A stretch of DNA of 37,643 nt from Eubacterium sp. (GCA_017938215.1 JAGBBZ010000024.1:1-37643), one strand, 5' to 3'. Numbered from the stretch's first letter, positions 9,251 through 18,485 are shown. Translations and numbers: made by a program. Notes: generated from the letters alone by a model not told the origin.

Positions 9251-10540
9251 TTAGCGGGCAACGCCTTCTGCGATTCGGCTTACGCCGACGTAAATTTCGG
9301 AGATTTTGTACCAGGTTTTAAAGCCCACGATTCCATCTGGCGTTAATCCGAAAACACGCTGAAATGTTTTGACTGCTTCTTCTGTTCGGGGACCAAAGAT
9401 TCCATCTACGGCAATCTTTGGGATGAGTGGGTAGGCGTTAGAGATGGCATTAAGTTGCTGTTGCATTTGGCGAACTTTTTCGCCAGAGCTACCAACCTCT
9501 AAGTTGTATTGTGGCCAAGAGGAAGGGATACCGGAAACGATGTCGGTGGAATTGATAAACATGGAATCACCGTAATAATTTCGCAGGATTTCGATGGCAG
9601 TATAGCCGCGATCTCCCAGAGCCTTGCTTCCCCATTGGCTCATCCAGTTTGGACAGGAGACACGCTGACCATCACAGTATTGGGTTAAGATAGGCTGCAA
9701 TACATTGGGACGGGAAAGATAATTGGTGAAAATTTCGTCCACGATGCTGGAAATGCTTTCGAAAATATTGCGGTTTGGAACCCATTTGTGATCGAAGGCG
9801 GTGGAACTGGTAATGGTAAAGTCATATCCCTTGTTGCGGTACCATTCGGTAAATACGCGGTTTAATGTAAAGGATTGGATGGCAAGTATGTTTGCTTGAA
9901 TCGTAGATTCCGGCCAGGTGGAATATATTTCGCAGCTGGCAACGTTTTTAATATAATCCTTATATTTTACATAATAATTCTGAGCGGATGTATCGGAGGG
10001 AGGGCCGTCGTGGACAACGACGTATTCGGGGATGACAACTCGACTCAGGACGATTTCCCCGGATTCATCAACGGGTTTGATTTCATCCTCGGCGATTTTT
10101 GGAGGAAAGGTTCCCCAAAGAGTATGATCCGGGATGACAAATAGTTCCGTGCCACTTGGATTGGTAGGTGTCAGAGGAAGGAGAGCAGCATTTTGGATGG
10201 CGAGCTCGCCAGAGAAAATCTCCGCCCCACTTACTTCAAAAGTTTCGTAGCCTGGCGCTGAGATGTAAATGGTGTATTCGGCGTATGGTTTATTGGCACC
10301 GGGTGCCATGCTGTATTCCAGTGGAGGTGCGTTCAGTTCTATGTCTGGAATCTGCCCTTCTGCGTTGGTGGTCGTCTCTTCCACGATATTGTCGGGTTGC
10401 CCTGTGTATGTGATTTGTACAGAAGCTCCCTCAATGGGGCGATTGTCTCGTTCGGAAGTTACATTTACGGCAAGTTTGCCGGTGTTTTCCCCTGTGGTGG
10501 CGGAAGCAAATAATTCTGGTCGCATATTAGGATTTAGCAA
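9251..10540 (-). CDS. sleC: SleC-like spore cortex-lytic enzyme with peptidoglycan-binding domain
   Basis: A 429-residue protein. Residues 20-125 form a carboxypeptidase-regulatory/Ig-like domain (APPLEYS and ISAPGYETF). Residues about 170-345 form a SpoIID-like lytic domain with KDYIKNVASCEIYSTWPE; Glu204 matches the catalytic Glu position of SpoIID/SleC lytic transglycosylases. Residues 349-412 are a PG_binding_1 domain (LEVGSSGEKVRQMQQQLN; VDGIFGPRTEEAVKTFQ). SleC degrades cortex peptidoglycan during spore germination. No signal peptide is visible, as expected for a protein made in the mother cell. The frame opens at a TTG preceded by GGTGA; an ATG five codons in has no good ribosome site. 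The gene symbol is by similarity and is tentative. Confidence 0.75.
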   Translation of the reverse strand: MLNPNMRPELFASATTGENTGKLAVNVTSERDNRPIEGASVQITYTGQPDNIVEETTTNAEGQIPDIELNAPPLEYSMAPGANKPYAEYTIYISAPGYETFEVSGAEIFSGELAIQNAALLPLTPTNPSGTELFVIPDHTLWGTFPPKIAEDEIKPVDESGEIVLSRVVIPEYVVVHDGPPSDTSAQNYYVKYKDYIKNVASCEIYSTWPESTIQANILAIQSFTLNRVFTEWYRNKGYDFTITSSTAFDHKWVPNRNIFESISSIVDEIFTNYLSRPNVLQPILTQYCDGQRVSCPNWMSQWGSKALGDRGYTAIEILRNYYGDSMFINSTDIVSGIPSSWPQYNLEVGSSGEKVRQMQQQLNAISNAYPLIPKIAVDGIFGPRTEEAVKTFQRVFGLTPDGIVGFKTWYKISEIYVGVSRIAEGVAR

Positions 10541-10596
10541 GATGATTCACCATTCGTTTAGAATTGATATTAATATATGCAAGGAGTAAGAAGAAT

Positions 10597-10625
10597 TTGA
10601 CAACAACATAGTAGAATTGTAAAAT
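10597..10625 (+). promoter_or_regulatory. Strong sigma-A promoter upstream of a gene remnant
   Basis: TTGACA (10597-10602), exactly 17 bases, then TAAAAT (10620-10625). It points toward the 10630-10767 remnant and serS. Confidence 0.6.
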
Positions 10626-10629
10626 GTAG

Positions 10630-10767
10630 GTATCTAAGGAAAAAGTTGTGTTTAAGAAGTTAAAGAAGAGAACGTATTACGTTCGGGTGCGTGCCTACAA
10701 GATGGTAAATAGTAAAAAGGTGTACGGTACATGGAGCAAATCTGCGAAAGTAAAGGTGAAAAAGTAG
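10630..10767 (+). pseudogene. 3' remnant of a cell-surface protein (Fn3-like C-terminal repeat)
   Basis: Starting after an in-frame TAG at 10627, 45 codons read into a typical extreme C-terminus of lysine-rich clostridial surface proteins: KKRTYYVRVRAYK, then KKVYGTWSKS and a KVKVKK ending before TAG. In intact proteins this is the last strand pair of a fibronectin-III-like repeat. There is no start with ribosome site and no upstream coding part; a promoter lies where the rest of the gene should be. It looks like a gene decapitated by deletion. Confidence 0.6.
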
Positions 10768-10776
10768 AGAAATGAT

Positions 10777-10805
10777 TTGCAAGACACTGGAAAAAGGTGT
10801 ATAAT
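10777..10805 (+). promoter_or_regulatory. Promoter of serS
   Basis: TTGCAA, a 17-base spacer and a perfect TATAAT at 10800-10805, 32 bases before the serS start codon. Confidence 0.7.
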
Positions 10806-10837
10806 AAGAACCGATTATATTTTTGGAGGAGACAGGA

Positions 10838-12121
10838 ATGTTAGATATTAAATTTTTACGTGAGAATCCAGACATTGTAAAGGAAAACATTAAAAATAAA
10901 TTCCAGGACAGAAAGCTTCCATTGGTAGATGAAGTGATTGAACTGGACAAAGAAAGTCGTGCGACTCAGCAGGAGGCGGATAATCTTCGTGCGGAGCGTA
11001 AGAAGATTTCTAAAAACATCGGTGGCTTGATGGCTCAGGGCAAAAAAGAAGAGGCAGAGGCGTTAAAAGCAGAAGTTGCTAAGTTTGCAGAGCGCTTGGC
11101 TGAGCTGGAGAAAAAAGAAGGCGAGTTGGCTGAGAAGATCAAGGAAATCATGATGGTGATTCCAAACATTATTGACCCAAGTGTACCGATTGGAAAAGAT
11201 GACAGCGAGAACGTAGAGATTCAGAAATATGGTGATCCAGTGGTACCGGATTTCGAAGTTCCATATCATACAGACATCATGGAAAAATTCGATGGAATCG
11301 ATTTGGATGCAGCGAGAGATGTGGCAGGAAATGGTTTCTATTATCTCATGGGTGACATCGCTCGATTGCACTCAGCCGTTATTTCCTATGCTAGAGATTT
11401 TATGATTGACCGTGGCTTTACTTATTGTGTGCCACCTTATATGATTCGTAGCAACGTTGTTACAGGTGTAATGAGCTTTGACGAGATGGATGCCATGATG
11501 TATAAGATTGAGGGTGAAGATTTGTACCTCATCGGAACCAGTGAGCATTCCATGATTGGTAAGTTTATCGATAAGATTTTGCCAGAGGAAAACCTTCCTC
11601 AGACATTGACTAGCTATTCTCCATGTTTCCGTAAGGAGAAAGGCGCACACGGCATCGAGGAGCGTGGTGTATATCGTATCCACCAGTTCGAGAAGCAGGA
11701 AATGATCGTGGTATGTAAGCCGGAAGAGAGCCCAATGTGGTTTGATAAATTGTGGCAGAATACCGTAGATTTGTTCCGTACGTTGGATATCCCGGTTCGT
11801 ACATTGGAGTGTTGTTCCGGTGATTTGGCGGACTTGAAGGTGAAATCCATCGACGTAGAGGCTTGGTCTCCAAGACAGCAGAAGTACTTTGAGGTAGGAA
11901 GTTGTTCCAACCTTGGGGACGCTCAGGCGCGACGTTTGAAAATCCGTGTTGTAGGAGAGGGTGGCAAATATTTTGCACACACATTGAACAACACAGTAGT
12001 TGCACCACCACGTATGTTGATTGCGTTCCTTGAGAATAACTTGAACGAAGATGGTTCGGTTAACATTCCGAAGGCACTTCAGCCATACATGGGCGGAAAA
12101 GAGAAAATTGAAGTGAAATAA
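10838..12121 (+). CDS. serS: Serine--tRNA ligase
   Basis: A 427-residue class II aminoacyl-tRNA synthetase charging tRNA-Ser. The N-terminal coiled-coil arm that holds the long variable arm of tRNA covers about residues 30-105. Motif 2 is in CFRKEKGAHGIEERGVYRIH and motif 3 lies near NTVVAPPRMLIAFLEN. The core differs from the common bacterial form: TSEHSMIGKF replaces the usual TAEVPLTN-like segment and VGSCSNLGDAQARRL replaces ISSCSNxxDFQARR. GGAGG at 10826-10830 and the conserved MLDIKFLRENP start support ATG at 10838. It has its own promoter and terminator. Confidence 0.93.
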   Translation: MLDIKFLRENPDIVKENIKNKFQDRKLPLVDEVIELDKESRATQQEADNLRAERKKISKNIGGLMAQGKKEEAEALKAEVAKFAERLAELEKKEGELAEKIKEIMMVIPNIIDPSVPIGKDDSENVEIQKYGDPVVPDFEVPYHTDIMEKFDGIDLDAARDVAGNGFYYLMGDIARLHSAVISYARDFMIDRGFTYCVPPYMIRSNVVTGVMSFDEMDAMMYKIEGEDLYLIGTSEHSMIGKFIDKILPEENLPQTLTSYSPCFRKEKGAHGIEERGVYRIHQFEKQEMIVVCKPEESPMWFDKLWQNTVDLFRTLDIPVRTLECCSGDLADLKVKSIDVEAWSPRQQKYFEVGSCSNLGDAQARRLKIRVVGEGGKYFAHTLNNTVVAPPRMLIAFLENNLNEDGSVNIPKALQPYMGGKEKIEVK

Positions 12122-12140
12122 GATACATCGATATAAGGAA

Positions 12141-12170
12141 GAGACCTGCGAGATTGCAGGTCTCTTTTTT
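12141..12170 (+). terminator. Rho-independent terminator of serS
   Basis: GAGACCTGC and GCAGGTCTC form a perfect 9-bp stem around GAGATT, followed by six T. It may also serve the minus-strand small ORF. Confidence 0.92.
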
Positions 12171-12189
12171 GGTGTGCAAAGGCGTGGTT

Positions 12190-12366
12190 CTAATTCCCTT
12201 TGCTACTAAGCGGATTGGATGCGTGCTCCCAGAACTGGTTATTGTCAGGGGCTGGGGAATCGGTTTCATTGTACTTTGATTTCTGGCGAATTTCCGCTGC
12301 GCTTGTGCGTTCGTCGGTGTTTAAAGAAGTGCTATTTTTAGCTGGTTTTGAGCTCTTATTATCCAT
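12190..12366 (-). CDS. Small hydrophilic hypothetical protein
   Basis: A 58-residue ORF rich in Asn, Ser and Lys with no hydrophobic segment (starts MDNKSSKPAKNSTS, ends WEHASNPLSSKGN). AAAGGA lies 7 bases before this ATG on the minus strand, which favours it over the upstream in-frame ATG at 12399. It is convergent with serS and ends near the serS terminator. I do not recognise the family. The composition suggests an intrinsically disordered protein. Confidence 0.45.
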   Translation of the reverse strand: MDNKSSKPAKNSTSLNTDERTSAAEIRQKSKYNETDSPAPDNNQFWEHASNPLSSKGN

Positions 12367-12498
12367 GGATTTGTCCTTTCTATTTCTTTTTATTTGCAAT
12401 GTTTAGTATTGGCGAAAATAAAGCAATTATGCGAAAAGCAGTTTGTGCATACCAAAGTAAAAAACCGGCAACACTACATTACATACATTTTTCGTAAA

Positions 12499-12543
12499 TT
12501 TTACAAAACTATGGTTTTGGATTTTACATTTGGAATTTATAGT
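12499..12543 (+). promoter_or_regulatory. Possible Pho-regulated promoter of the pst operon
   Basis: Two TTTTACA words (12499-12505, 12522-12528) 23 bases apart resemble the TTTACA-type half-sites of Gram-positive PhoP boxes. They surround a weak TTTTGG, and TATAGT lies at 12538-12543 with 17-base spacing. Inference from position and word similarity only. Confidence 0.3.
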
Positions 12544-12578
12544 GAAATTGTAAACAAGAAAATGAATGGAGGAAATGA

Positions 12579-13478
12579 ATGATGAAGTTGAAGAAAGTAG
12601 TAGCAACCATGTTGAGTGTTATGCTGGTTGCAGGTTGTATGACAGGATGTGGAAGTGATAGTACAAGCAATGAGACTGCCGATGGTGGCTTTGATACATC
12701 TCAGTATATCTCGGTGACGTCTCGAGAGGATGGTTCTGGTACAAGAGGTGCTTTTATCGAGCTTTTCGGAATCGAGGAAAAGGATGCAGAAGGAAATAAA
12801 ATAGACAACACAACAGAAGAGGCAAGCATCACAAACAATACGTCGGTAATGATGAACACAGTGGCAGGTGATGAGTATGCCATCGGATATGTGTCTCTTG
12901 GTTCTTTGAATGATTCGGTAAAGGCAGTTAAGATTGATGGAGCAGCACCAAGTGTGGAAACGATCAAGGATGGTTCTTACAAAATTTCTCGTCCCTTTAA
13001 CATTGTGACAAAGACAGAGGTAAGTCATCTAGCAAAGGATTTTATTGAGTTCATCCTAAGCGCGGATGGACAGAAAGTGGTTGAGGAAAATGGATATATC
13101 ATGAACTCAGAGAATGGTGCTTATGAGGGAAATAAGCCGGCAGGAAAAATCGTGGTGGCAGGTTCTTCTTCCGTATCTCCAGTGATGGAAAAACTGAAAG
13201 AGGCATATCTTGCCATCAACACAGACGCCGAGATTGAGATTCAGACCAGTGACTCGACGACAGGAGTAGAATCTACAATTAGTGGGATTTGTGATATCGG
13301 TATGGCATCTCGTGAATTGAAGGATACGGAGTCTGCTGAGGGAGTCGTGTCAACTGCTATCGCGCTGGATGGTATCGCAGTTATCGTCAATAAAACAAAT
13401 CCCACAGAGGATATGACAAGCGAAAACGTGAGAGGAATCTTCACGGGCGAATTGGTAACCTGGAACGAAGTGGAGTAA
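12579..13478 (+). CDS. pstS: Phosphate-binding lipoprotein PstS with permuted halves
   Basis: A 299-residue substrate-binding lipoprotein of the Pst phosphate ABC importer. The lipobox cysteine is in VAGC or MTGC. The order of segments is unusual. The part that is normally second, with SREDGSGTRGAF, the IGYVSLGSLND segment and the AKDFIEFILSADGQ segment, comes first (about residues 45-185). The part that is normally first, with VVAGSSSVSPVMEKL, SDSTTGVESTISG and IFTGELVTWNEV, comes last (about 190-299). Phosphate-binding Ser/Gly-rich loops of both halves are present, so a working two-lobe protein by circular permutation is likely. GGAGG lies 6-9 bases upstream of the tandem ATGs. First gene of pstSCAB-phoU. 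Confidence 0.9.
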   Translation: MMKLKKVVATMLSVMLVAGCMTGCGSDSTSNETADGGFDTSQYISVTSREDGSGTRGAFIELFGIEEKDAEGNKIDNTTEEASITNNTSVMMNTVAGDEYAIGYVSLGSLNDSVKAVKIDGAAPSVETIKDGSYKISRPFNIVTKTEVSHLAKDFIEFILSADGQKVVEENGYIMNSENGAYEGNKPAGKIVVAGSSSVSPVMEKLKEAYLAINTDAEIEIQTSDSTTGVESTISGICDIGMASRELKDTESAEGVVSTAIALDGIAVIVNKTNPTEDMTSENVRGIFTGELVTWNEVE

Positions 13479-13496
13479 GCGCATAGTAGCGCAGAA

Positions 13497-14381
13497 ATGA
13501 GTGCGATTATGAGAAAAAAGCAATGGATAGAGAAGGGAATGGAGCTACTGTTTTTGGTTTCGGCATGTGTCTCCATTCTCGCGGTGGGACTGATCTGTGT
13601 ATTCCTATTTGCGAATGGTGTACCGGCGATGTCAGAGATTGGATTTTTCCAATTTCTTTCCGGGGAGAAATGGAAACCGGGAAATGATATTTTCGGCATT
13701 CTGCCCATGATACTGGGAAGCATCTATGTGACAGTTGGCGCCATTATCATCGGTGTGCCAATTGGTGTATTTACCGCTGTGTTTATGGCGAAGTTTTGCC
13801 CAAGTAGGATTTACCGATATTTGAAAATGGCAATCGATCTTTTAGCAGGAATCCCATCGGTGGTATATGGTTTTTTTGGTCTGGTGGTGTTGGTTCCTAT
13901 GGTTCGGGAATTTACAAATATGGTTGGTGCCAGAGGAAATGGGACCGGTATTTTGACGGCATCCCTCCTTCTGGGAATGATGATTCTTCCGACGATCATT
14001 GGACTTTCTGAGGTTGCCATCCGTGCTGTGCCGGCAAGCTATTATGAAGGTGCTTTGGCACTTGGTTCGGATTCCATCCGAAGTATGTTTCTGGTAACGG
14101 TTCCTGCCGCAAAGTCGGGAATTATCGCTGGAATTATCTTGGGAATTGGACGTGCCATCGGAGAAACCATGGCAGTTATAATGATTGCAGGAAATCAGGC
14201 ACGTATGCCGAAAGGAATCTTTGAAGGTGTGAGAACACTGACAGCAAACATCGTTATCGAAATGGGGTATGCCCAAGATCTTCACAGGGAGGCGCTGATA
14301 GCTACAGGAGTGGTACTGTTTGTGTTTGTATTTGTAATTAACCTTTTATTTTCACTATTGAAACGGAGGGACCGCAGATGA
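13497..14381 (+). CDS. pstC: Phosphate ABC transporter permease PstC
   Basis: A 294-residue inner-membrane protein with six predicted hydrophobic segments; forms the phosphate channel with PstA. The segment LLAGIPSVVYGFFGLVVLVP and the ALGSDSIRSMFLVTVPAAKSG coupling loop (shortened here) mark the family. The gene starts 18 bases after pstS and its TGA overlaps the pstA ATG by four bases, so the two are translationally coupled. No clear ribosome site precedes 13497; an in-frame ATG at 13509 is the alternative. Confidence 0.93.
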   Translation: MSAIMRKKQWIEKGMELLFLVSACVSILAVGLICVFLFANGVPAMSEIGFFQFLSGEKWKPGNDIFGILPMILGSIYVTVGAIIIGVPIGVFTAVFMAKFCPSRIYRYLKMAIDLLAGIPSVVYGFFGLVVLVPMVREFTNMVGARGNGTGILTASLLLGMMILPTIIGLSEVAIRAVPASYYEGALALGSDSIRSMFLVTVPAAKSGIIAGIILGIGRAIGETMAVIMIAGNQARMPKGIFEGVRTLTANIVIEMGYAQDLHREALIATGVVLFVFVFVINLLFSLLKRRDRR

Positions 14382-15223
14382 AATTGAAAAGCCCACTATC
14401 GGTGGCGTTTTTTATCGGTATCGTGATATCGGTAATCGTTACGGTGGCGTCGTTGGGATTTTTGATCAGTTACATATTGATCAATGGCATTCCCCATTTG
14501 TCACTTCGATTATTTGAATGGAAATATACTACGGAAAATGCATCTATGATGCCGGCTATTATGAATACCTTTATCATGGCGTTGATTGCTCTTGGAATCG
14601 CTCTTCCTATTGGTGTGTTTTCTGCTATTTATCTTGTGGAATATGCGAAAAAAGGCAATAAGCTGGTTGGGATTATTCGTATTACAGCAGAGACACTAAC
14701 CGGGATTCCATCCATCGTATATGGATTATTTGGTATGTTATTTTTCGTGACAACATTGAAAATGGGGTTTTCACTTTTGGCAGGAGCATTGACCTTGTCC
14801 ATCATGATTCTTCCCGTGGTGATGCGTTCCACGGAGGAAGCACTTTTGGCGGTGCCGGATTCCTATCGAGAGGGAAGCTTTGGGCTAGGGGCCGGGCGGC
14901 TTCGGACGGTGTTCCGAATCGTACTCCCTCCGGCGATGCCGGGAATTTTGTCTGGTGTTATCCTAGCGACAGGGCGTATTGTCGGGGAGACGGCGGCTCT
15001 TATATATACAGCAGGAACGGTAGCAGATATTTCTAAGAGTGTATTTTCGTCAGGACGTACGTTGGCGGTTCATATGTATGCGCTGTCCAGCGAAGGTTTA
15101 TATATGAATGAAGCGTATGCAACAGCAGTTGTGCTTCTTGTGGTAGTGATGGTACTGAATTTGGGGTCCTCCTACATCGCAGGAAAGCTTTCACGTGCAC
15201 AAAATGGAGGTAAGGATGAGTAA
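14378..15223 (+). CDS. pstA: Phosphate ABC transporter permease PstA
   Basis: A 281-residue partner of PstC with six hydrophobic segments. [19 protein letters not shown] and [20 protein letters not shown] (EAA loop that contacts PstB) are typical. CGGAGGG precedes the ATG within the end of pstC. Its last eight bases overlap the pstB start, showing tight coupling. It matches the usual pstS-C-A-B-phoU order. Confidence 0.93.
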   Translation: MKLKSPLSVAFFIGIVISVIVTVASLGFLISYILINGIPHLSLRLFEWKYTTENASMMPAIMNTFIMALIALGIALPIGVFSAIYLVEYAKKGNKLVGIIRITAETLTGIPSIVYGLFGMLFFVTTLKMGFSLLAGALTLSIMILPVVMRSTEEALLAVPDSYREGSFGLGAGRLRTVFRIVLPPAMPGILSGVILATGRIVGETAALIYTAGTVADISKSVFSSGRTLAVHMYALSSEGLYMNEAYATAVVLLVVVMVLNLGSSYIAGKLSRAQNGGKDE

Positions 15224-15965
15224 GTTTTGTATTAAAGATTTGGATTTGCATTATGGGAATTTCCATGCATTGAAAGGTATTAATCTGGAAATTCCCCAAA
15301 ATGAGATTACGGCATTTATCGGACCGTCAGGATGTGGAAAGTCCACTTTTTTGAAATGCCTGAATCGGATGAATGATCTGGTGGAGGGGTGTCGCATCAC
15401 AGGAGATGTGAAACTGGACGGCGAAGATATTTATGGAAATATGGATGTTAACAAATTGAGAAAGCGGGTTGGTATGGTGTTTCAGAAGCCGAATCCATTT
15501 CCCATGAGTATATATGATAATATTGCGTATGGACCAAGAACCCACGGGATTCATTCCAAAGTAAAGTTGGATGAGATTGTGGAGACTTCCTTAAAGCAGG
15601 CGGCGATCTGGGATGAATTGAAGGATCGTTTGAAGAAAAGCGCTCTTGGTCTGTCTGGTGGACAGCAACAACGTCTGTGCATCGCCAGAGCCCTTGCGGT
15701 GGAGCCAGAGGTTGTCCTGATGGATGAGCCAACGTCGGCACTGGATCCGATTTCTACATCAAAGATTGAGGATCTGGCAATTGAATTAAAGGAAAAATAT
15801 ACCATTGTAATGGTGACTCACAACATGCAGCAGGCAACACGTATTTCTGACAATACAGTATTTTTCTTGCTGGGTGAGATTGTTGAAACAGGAAAAACAG
15901 AGGAATTGTTCTCCATGCCAAAGGATAAGAGAACAGAGGATTATATTACGGGACGATTTGGTTGA
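15216..15965 (+). CDS. pstB: Phosphate ABC transporter ATP-binding protein PstB
   Basis: A 249-residue cytoplasmic ATPase that powers phosphate uptake. Walker [11 protein letters not shown]-loop [12 protein letters not shown] (family-specific), signature LSGGQQQR, Walker [14 protein letters not shown] and H-loop VTHNMQQA are all present. GGAGG at 15206-15210 supports ATG 15216 rather than the in-frame ATG at 15195. It overlaps the end of pstA by eight bases. Confidence 0.96.
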   Translation: MSKFCIKDLDLHYGNFHALKGINLEIPQNEITAFIGPSGCGKSTFLKCLNRMNDLVEGCRITGDVKLDGEDIYGNMDVNKLRKRVGMVFQKPNPFPMSIYDNIAYGPRTHGIHSKVKLDEIVETSLKQAAIWDELKDRLKKSALGLSGGQQQRLCIARALAVEPEVVLMDEPTSALDPISTSKIEDLAIELKEKYTIVMVTHNMQQATRISDNTVFFLLGEIVETGKTEELFSMPKDKRTEDYITGRFG

Positions 15966-15994
15966 GTCGTTACACAAAAAGAAAGGAAATGGAT

Positions 15995-16639
15995 ATGACA
16001 CGAAATCGATTTGACAGACAATTATTGTTGCTGAACAATGAATTGGTGGAGATGGGGAGCCTGATTTGTAAAGCAATTGACATGGCGGTGGATTCCTTAA
16101 TGAATCATGATGTGGCAGAAGCGAAAAGCACCATCGAGTTTGATCTGGAGATTGATCACAAGGAGAGGGATATCGAGAGCATCTGTATGAAACTTTTGCT
16201 TCAGCAACAGCCGGTGGCGAGGGATCTTCGTTTGATTTCTTCAGCGCTAAAAATGATTACGGATATGGAGCGTATCGGAGATCAGGCAGCAGATATTTCG
16301 GAGATAAATATTTCCATGGCAAAGATTCCATACGAGATTCGCTTTGATGTAATCCCTGAGTTGGCAGAGATTACCACGGATATGGTAGAAAAAAGCATTG
16401 AAGCCTTTGTAAATAAGGATGAAGAGCTGGCGATACAGGTCATCGGCATGGACGATGAGGTGGATCGACGATTTGAGACATTAAAGGCGGAGGTGATCAA
16501 GGCAATTAACGAAAATGCAGACTATGGCGAAATGGCAACAGACATTTTTATGATTGGAAAATATTTTGAGCGAATCGGTGATCACGCCACCAATATTGCA
16601 GAGTGGGTGGTGTATTCCATCCGTGGCGAACATGTCTAG
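15995..16639 (+). CDS. phoU: Phosphate-signalling complex protein PhoU
   Basis: A 214-residue all-helical protein with two PhoU repeats. The metal-binding motifs are seen as ALKMITDMERIGDQAADI and FMIGKYFERIGDHATNIAE. PhoU links the Pst transporter to the PhoR/PhoP sensor system and limits phosphate uptake. GAAAGGA (15981-15987) lies 7 bases before ATG 15995, so the longer frame into pstB is not used. Last gene of the pst operon; no phoR/phoP pair is seen next to it. Confidence 0.93.
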   Translation: MTRNRFDRQLLLLNNELVEMGSLICKAIDMAVDSLMNHDVAEAKSTIEFDLEIDHKERDIESICMKLLLQQQPVARDLRLISSALKMITDMERIGDQAADISEINISMAKIPYEIRFDVIPELAEITTDMVEKSIEAFVNKDEELAIQVIGMDDEVDRRFETLKAEVIKAINENADYGEMATDIFMIGKYFERIGDHATNIAEWVVYSIRGEHV

Positions 16640-16747
16640 AACGGTTGAAAAATAGGGGGAATTGACTTTACTTTGACAAGCTTCCGTGCTAAAATAAAGG
16701 CAAATATGCGTTCAAGTTTGCAGTATAACTTGAGAAAGGAGATTAGA

Positions 16748-18325
16748 ATGAAAAAATGGATGATTCCGGGTCTCGTATTGACCGTTGCCTTGAGCATGGG
16801 AAATGTGGCAATGACAAATGCGATGACTACGGCAGAAAAGCTTCAGAAGGAGGCCACTGAGAAAGCCGCTTATGAAGCAGCAACAGAAACAAAAATGTCA
16901 TTGATGGCGGATGATACAGTACTTCCTGCTAGTGGAAGTCTTATGTGTGAGAATGGAAGTACTCTTGACTTTACGTTTGTAAATGGAGTTCTTACGATTT
17001 CGGGAGCAGGAGATAAGTTGTCTCAAGAAGTGGTAGCGGGAACGACCAAAAAGAGTTGTTACTATTTTAACGACAATGATTCCATTACTAGTGTTGTATT
17101 TACCGATGATTGTAAGCTGACATCTTTGGACGATATGTTCCAATATTGTAAGGGACTTACGTCAGTAACTAATATTCCGGATACGGTAGTGGAGATGAAT
17201 CATGCTTTCAGTAATACAGCGTTGACAGCGATTCCAGAGCTTCCGCCGAATTTGACATCCATGCAGTATGCATTTTCTTGGTGTGATGGAATTACTTCTG
17301 TGGATTTTGCAACCTTGCCGAAAACGGTAGTCGAGTTTTCTGGTGCATTTAAAGCAACTGGAATTACAAGTGCCAATATTGTAATCAATAACCCGGAAGT
17401 AACAGGCACATTTACATATTCTTACATGCTGTCTAGTTGTGAGAAGTTGCAGACAGTTACCTTTGATGCCACAGGTCTTCATGATGATGCCAGACTTTGG
17501 TTGCAGGGAATCTGTTCCGAGTGTCCAGAGTTGGTAAGCTTTGAACTGAAAAATATTCCGGCAACGAATAAAGAGCCAGGTTCCACAAGTTCTACTGGTA
17601 TGTTCCGTAAGTGTGAGAACTTGCAGACAGTAAAGAACGAAGGTTACTTCTATTTTAGCTTGGATGAGACATTTGAAGAGTGTAAAAAGTTGACAACCAT
17701 TGAGACAAAAGGATTTTCCGGACTTTATAGCGACGATACATTGGAAAACACATTTAAAGATTGTAGTGCGCTGAAAGGAACGTATTATATCGGTTTCTCA
17801 TCAAATGCTGAGTACTATGATTATAATGGCGATTTTACAAAGATTGCGGACAAATTGGCGTATAGCTTTGCGGGATGTACTGCAGATACGACGTTCTATC
17901 TTGGTTACGAGCCATTGGTGAACTACTTCAATCAGATTAAAGTAGCAGCTGGCGATACACATTCGGATGCCAATATTCTTTACTGGAAAGAGGGAGATAC
18001 GTATGTGGCACCAGTGGTGACACCAGCACCTACAGTAACACCGGCACCGACAGACACTGTGTCAGAGCCAAAAACAACCAAGAAAGCAATTTCCACTTTG
18101 AAATTGAAGAAGTACAAGAAGGGTACGAAGAAAATCACCGGTAAGACGATTAAAAAAGCAAAAGTTGTGATTAAGATTGGAAAGAAAACATATAAAGTAA
18201 CTGCGGATAAAAAGGGTAACTTTAAAGTATCTTTGAAGAAGAAATTGAAGAAAAAAGATAAGATTAAAGTGACTGTTTCCAAGAGCGGATACAAGGCGAA
18301 GACAAAGACGTTTAAAGTGAAATAA
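16748..18325 (+). CDS. Secreted BspA-like repeat protein with C-terminal bacterial Ig-like domain
   Basis: A 525-residue exported protein. A signal peptide (MKKWMIPGLVLTVALSM) is followed by a charged stretch. Repeats of a BspA/LRR-like type occur over about residues 60-400, spaced by short Cys-containing turns (CKLTSLDDMFQYCKGL; ELPPNLTSMQYAFSWCDG; CEKLQTVTFD). A Thr-Pro-Ala linker follows (VTPAPTVTPAPTDT). The end is a lysine-rich Ig-like domain with TGKTIKKAKVVIKIG and a closing KTKTFKVK. The start is chosen by GAAAGGAG 7 bases upstream. It probably sits at the cell surface, held by charge to the wall; no sortase motif is visible. Binding partner unknown. Confidence 0.8.
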   Translation: MKKWMIPGLVLTVALSMGNVAMTNAMTTAEKLQKEATEKAAYEAATETKMSLMADDTVLPASGSLMCENGSTLDFTFVNGVLTISGAGDKLSQEVVAGTTKKSCYYFNDNDSITSVVFTDDCKLTSLDDMFQYCKGLTSVTNIPDTVVEMNHAFSNTALTAIPELPPNLTSMQYAFSWCDGITSVDFATLPKTVVEFSGAFKATGITSANIVINNPEVTGTFTYSYMLSSCEKLQTVTFDATGLHDDARLWLQGICSECPELVSFELKNIPATNKEPGSTSSTGMFRKCENLQTVKNEGYFYFSLDETFEECKKLTTIETKGFSGLYSDDTLENTFKDCSALKGTYYIGFSSNAEYYDYNGDFTKIADKLAYSFAGCTADTTFYLGYEPLVNYFNQIKVAAGDTHSDANILYWKEGDTYVAPVVTPAPTVTPAPTDTVSEPKTTKKAISTLKLKKYKKGTKKITGKTIKKAKVVIKIGKKTYKVTADKKGNFKVSLKKKLKKKDKIKVTVSKSGYKAKTKTFKVK

Positions 18326-18332
18326 AGAATTA

Positions 18333-18364
18333 CTGGATGCTATTTTAGCATCCAGTATTTTTTT
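18333..18364 (+). terminator. Rho-independent terminator of the BspA-like gene
   Basis: CTGGATGCTA and TAGCATCCAG form a perfect 10-bp stem around TTT, followed by TATTTTTTTAT. Confidence 0.92.
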
Positions 18365-18445
18365 ATTTGAGCAAGATATTTGCTATTTAACAATTGAAAT
18401 ATCTTTTATGATATTGTAAAAATTAATATCTGGTATACACCTTAA

Positions 18446-18480
18446 AACCGTCATTTGCCAAGGCAGAGGCGGTTATTTTT
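18446..18480. terminator. Terminator-like hairpin next to a minus-strand gene remnant
   Basis: AACCG/CGGTT outer and TGCC/GGCA inner pairs; T-rich tail on the plus strand and CGGTTTTAAGG on the minus strand. It may be the original terminator of the decayed minus-strand gene at 18486-18680. Confidence 0.5.
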
Positions 18481-18485
18481 CTGTC

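Noticed and set aside
16662-16695. TTGACT/TTGACA with TAAAAT upstream of the second BspA-like gene.
   Set aside because: Spacings are 11 or 22 bases, so no normal promoter can be defined, though one probably lies nearby.
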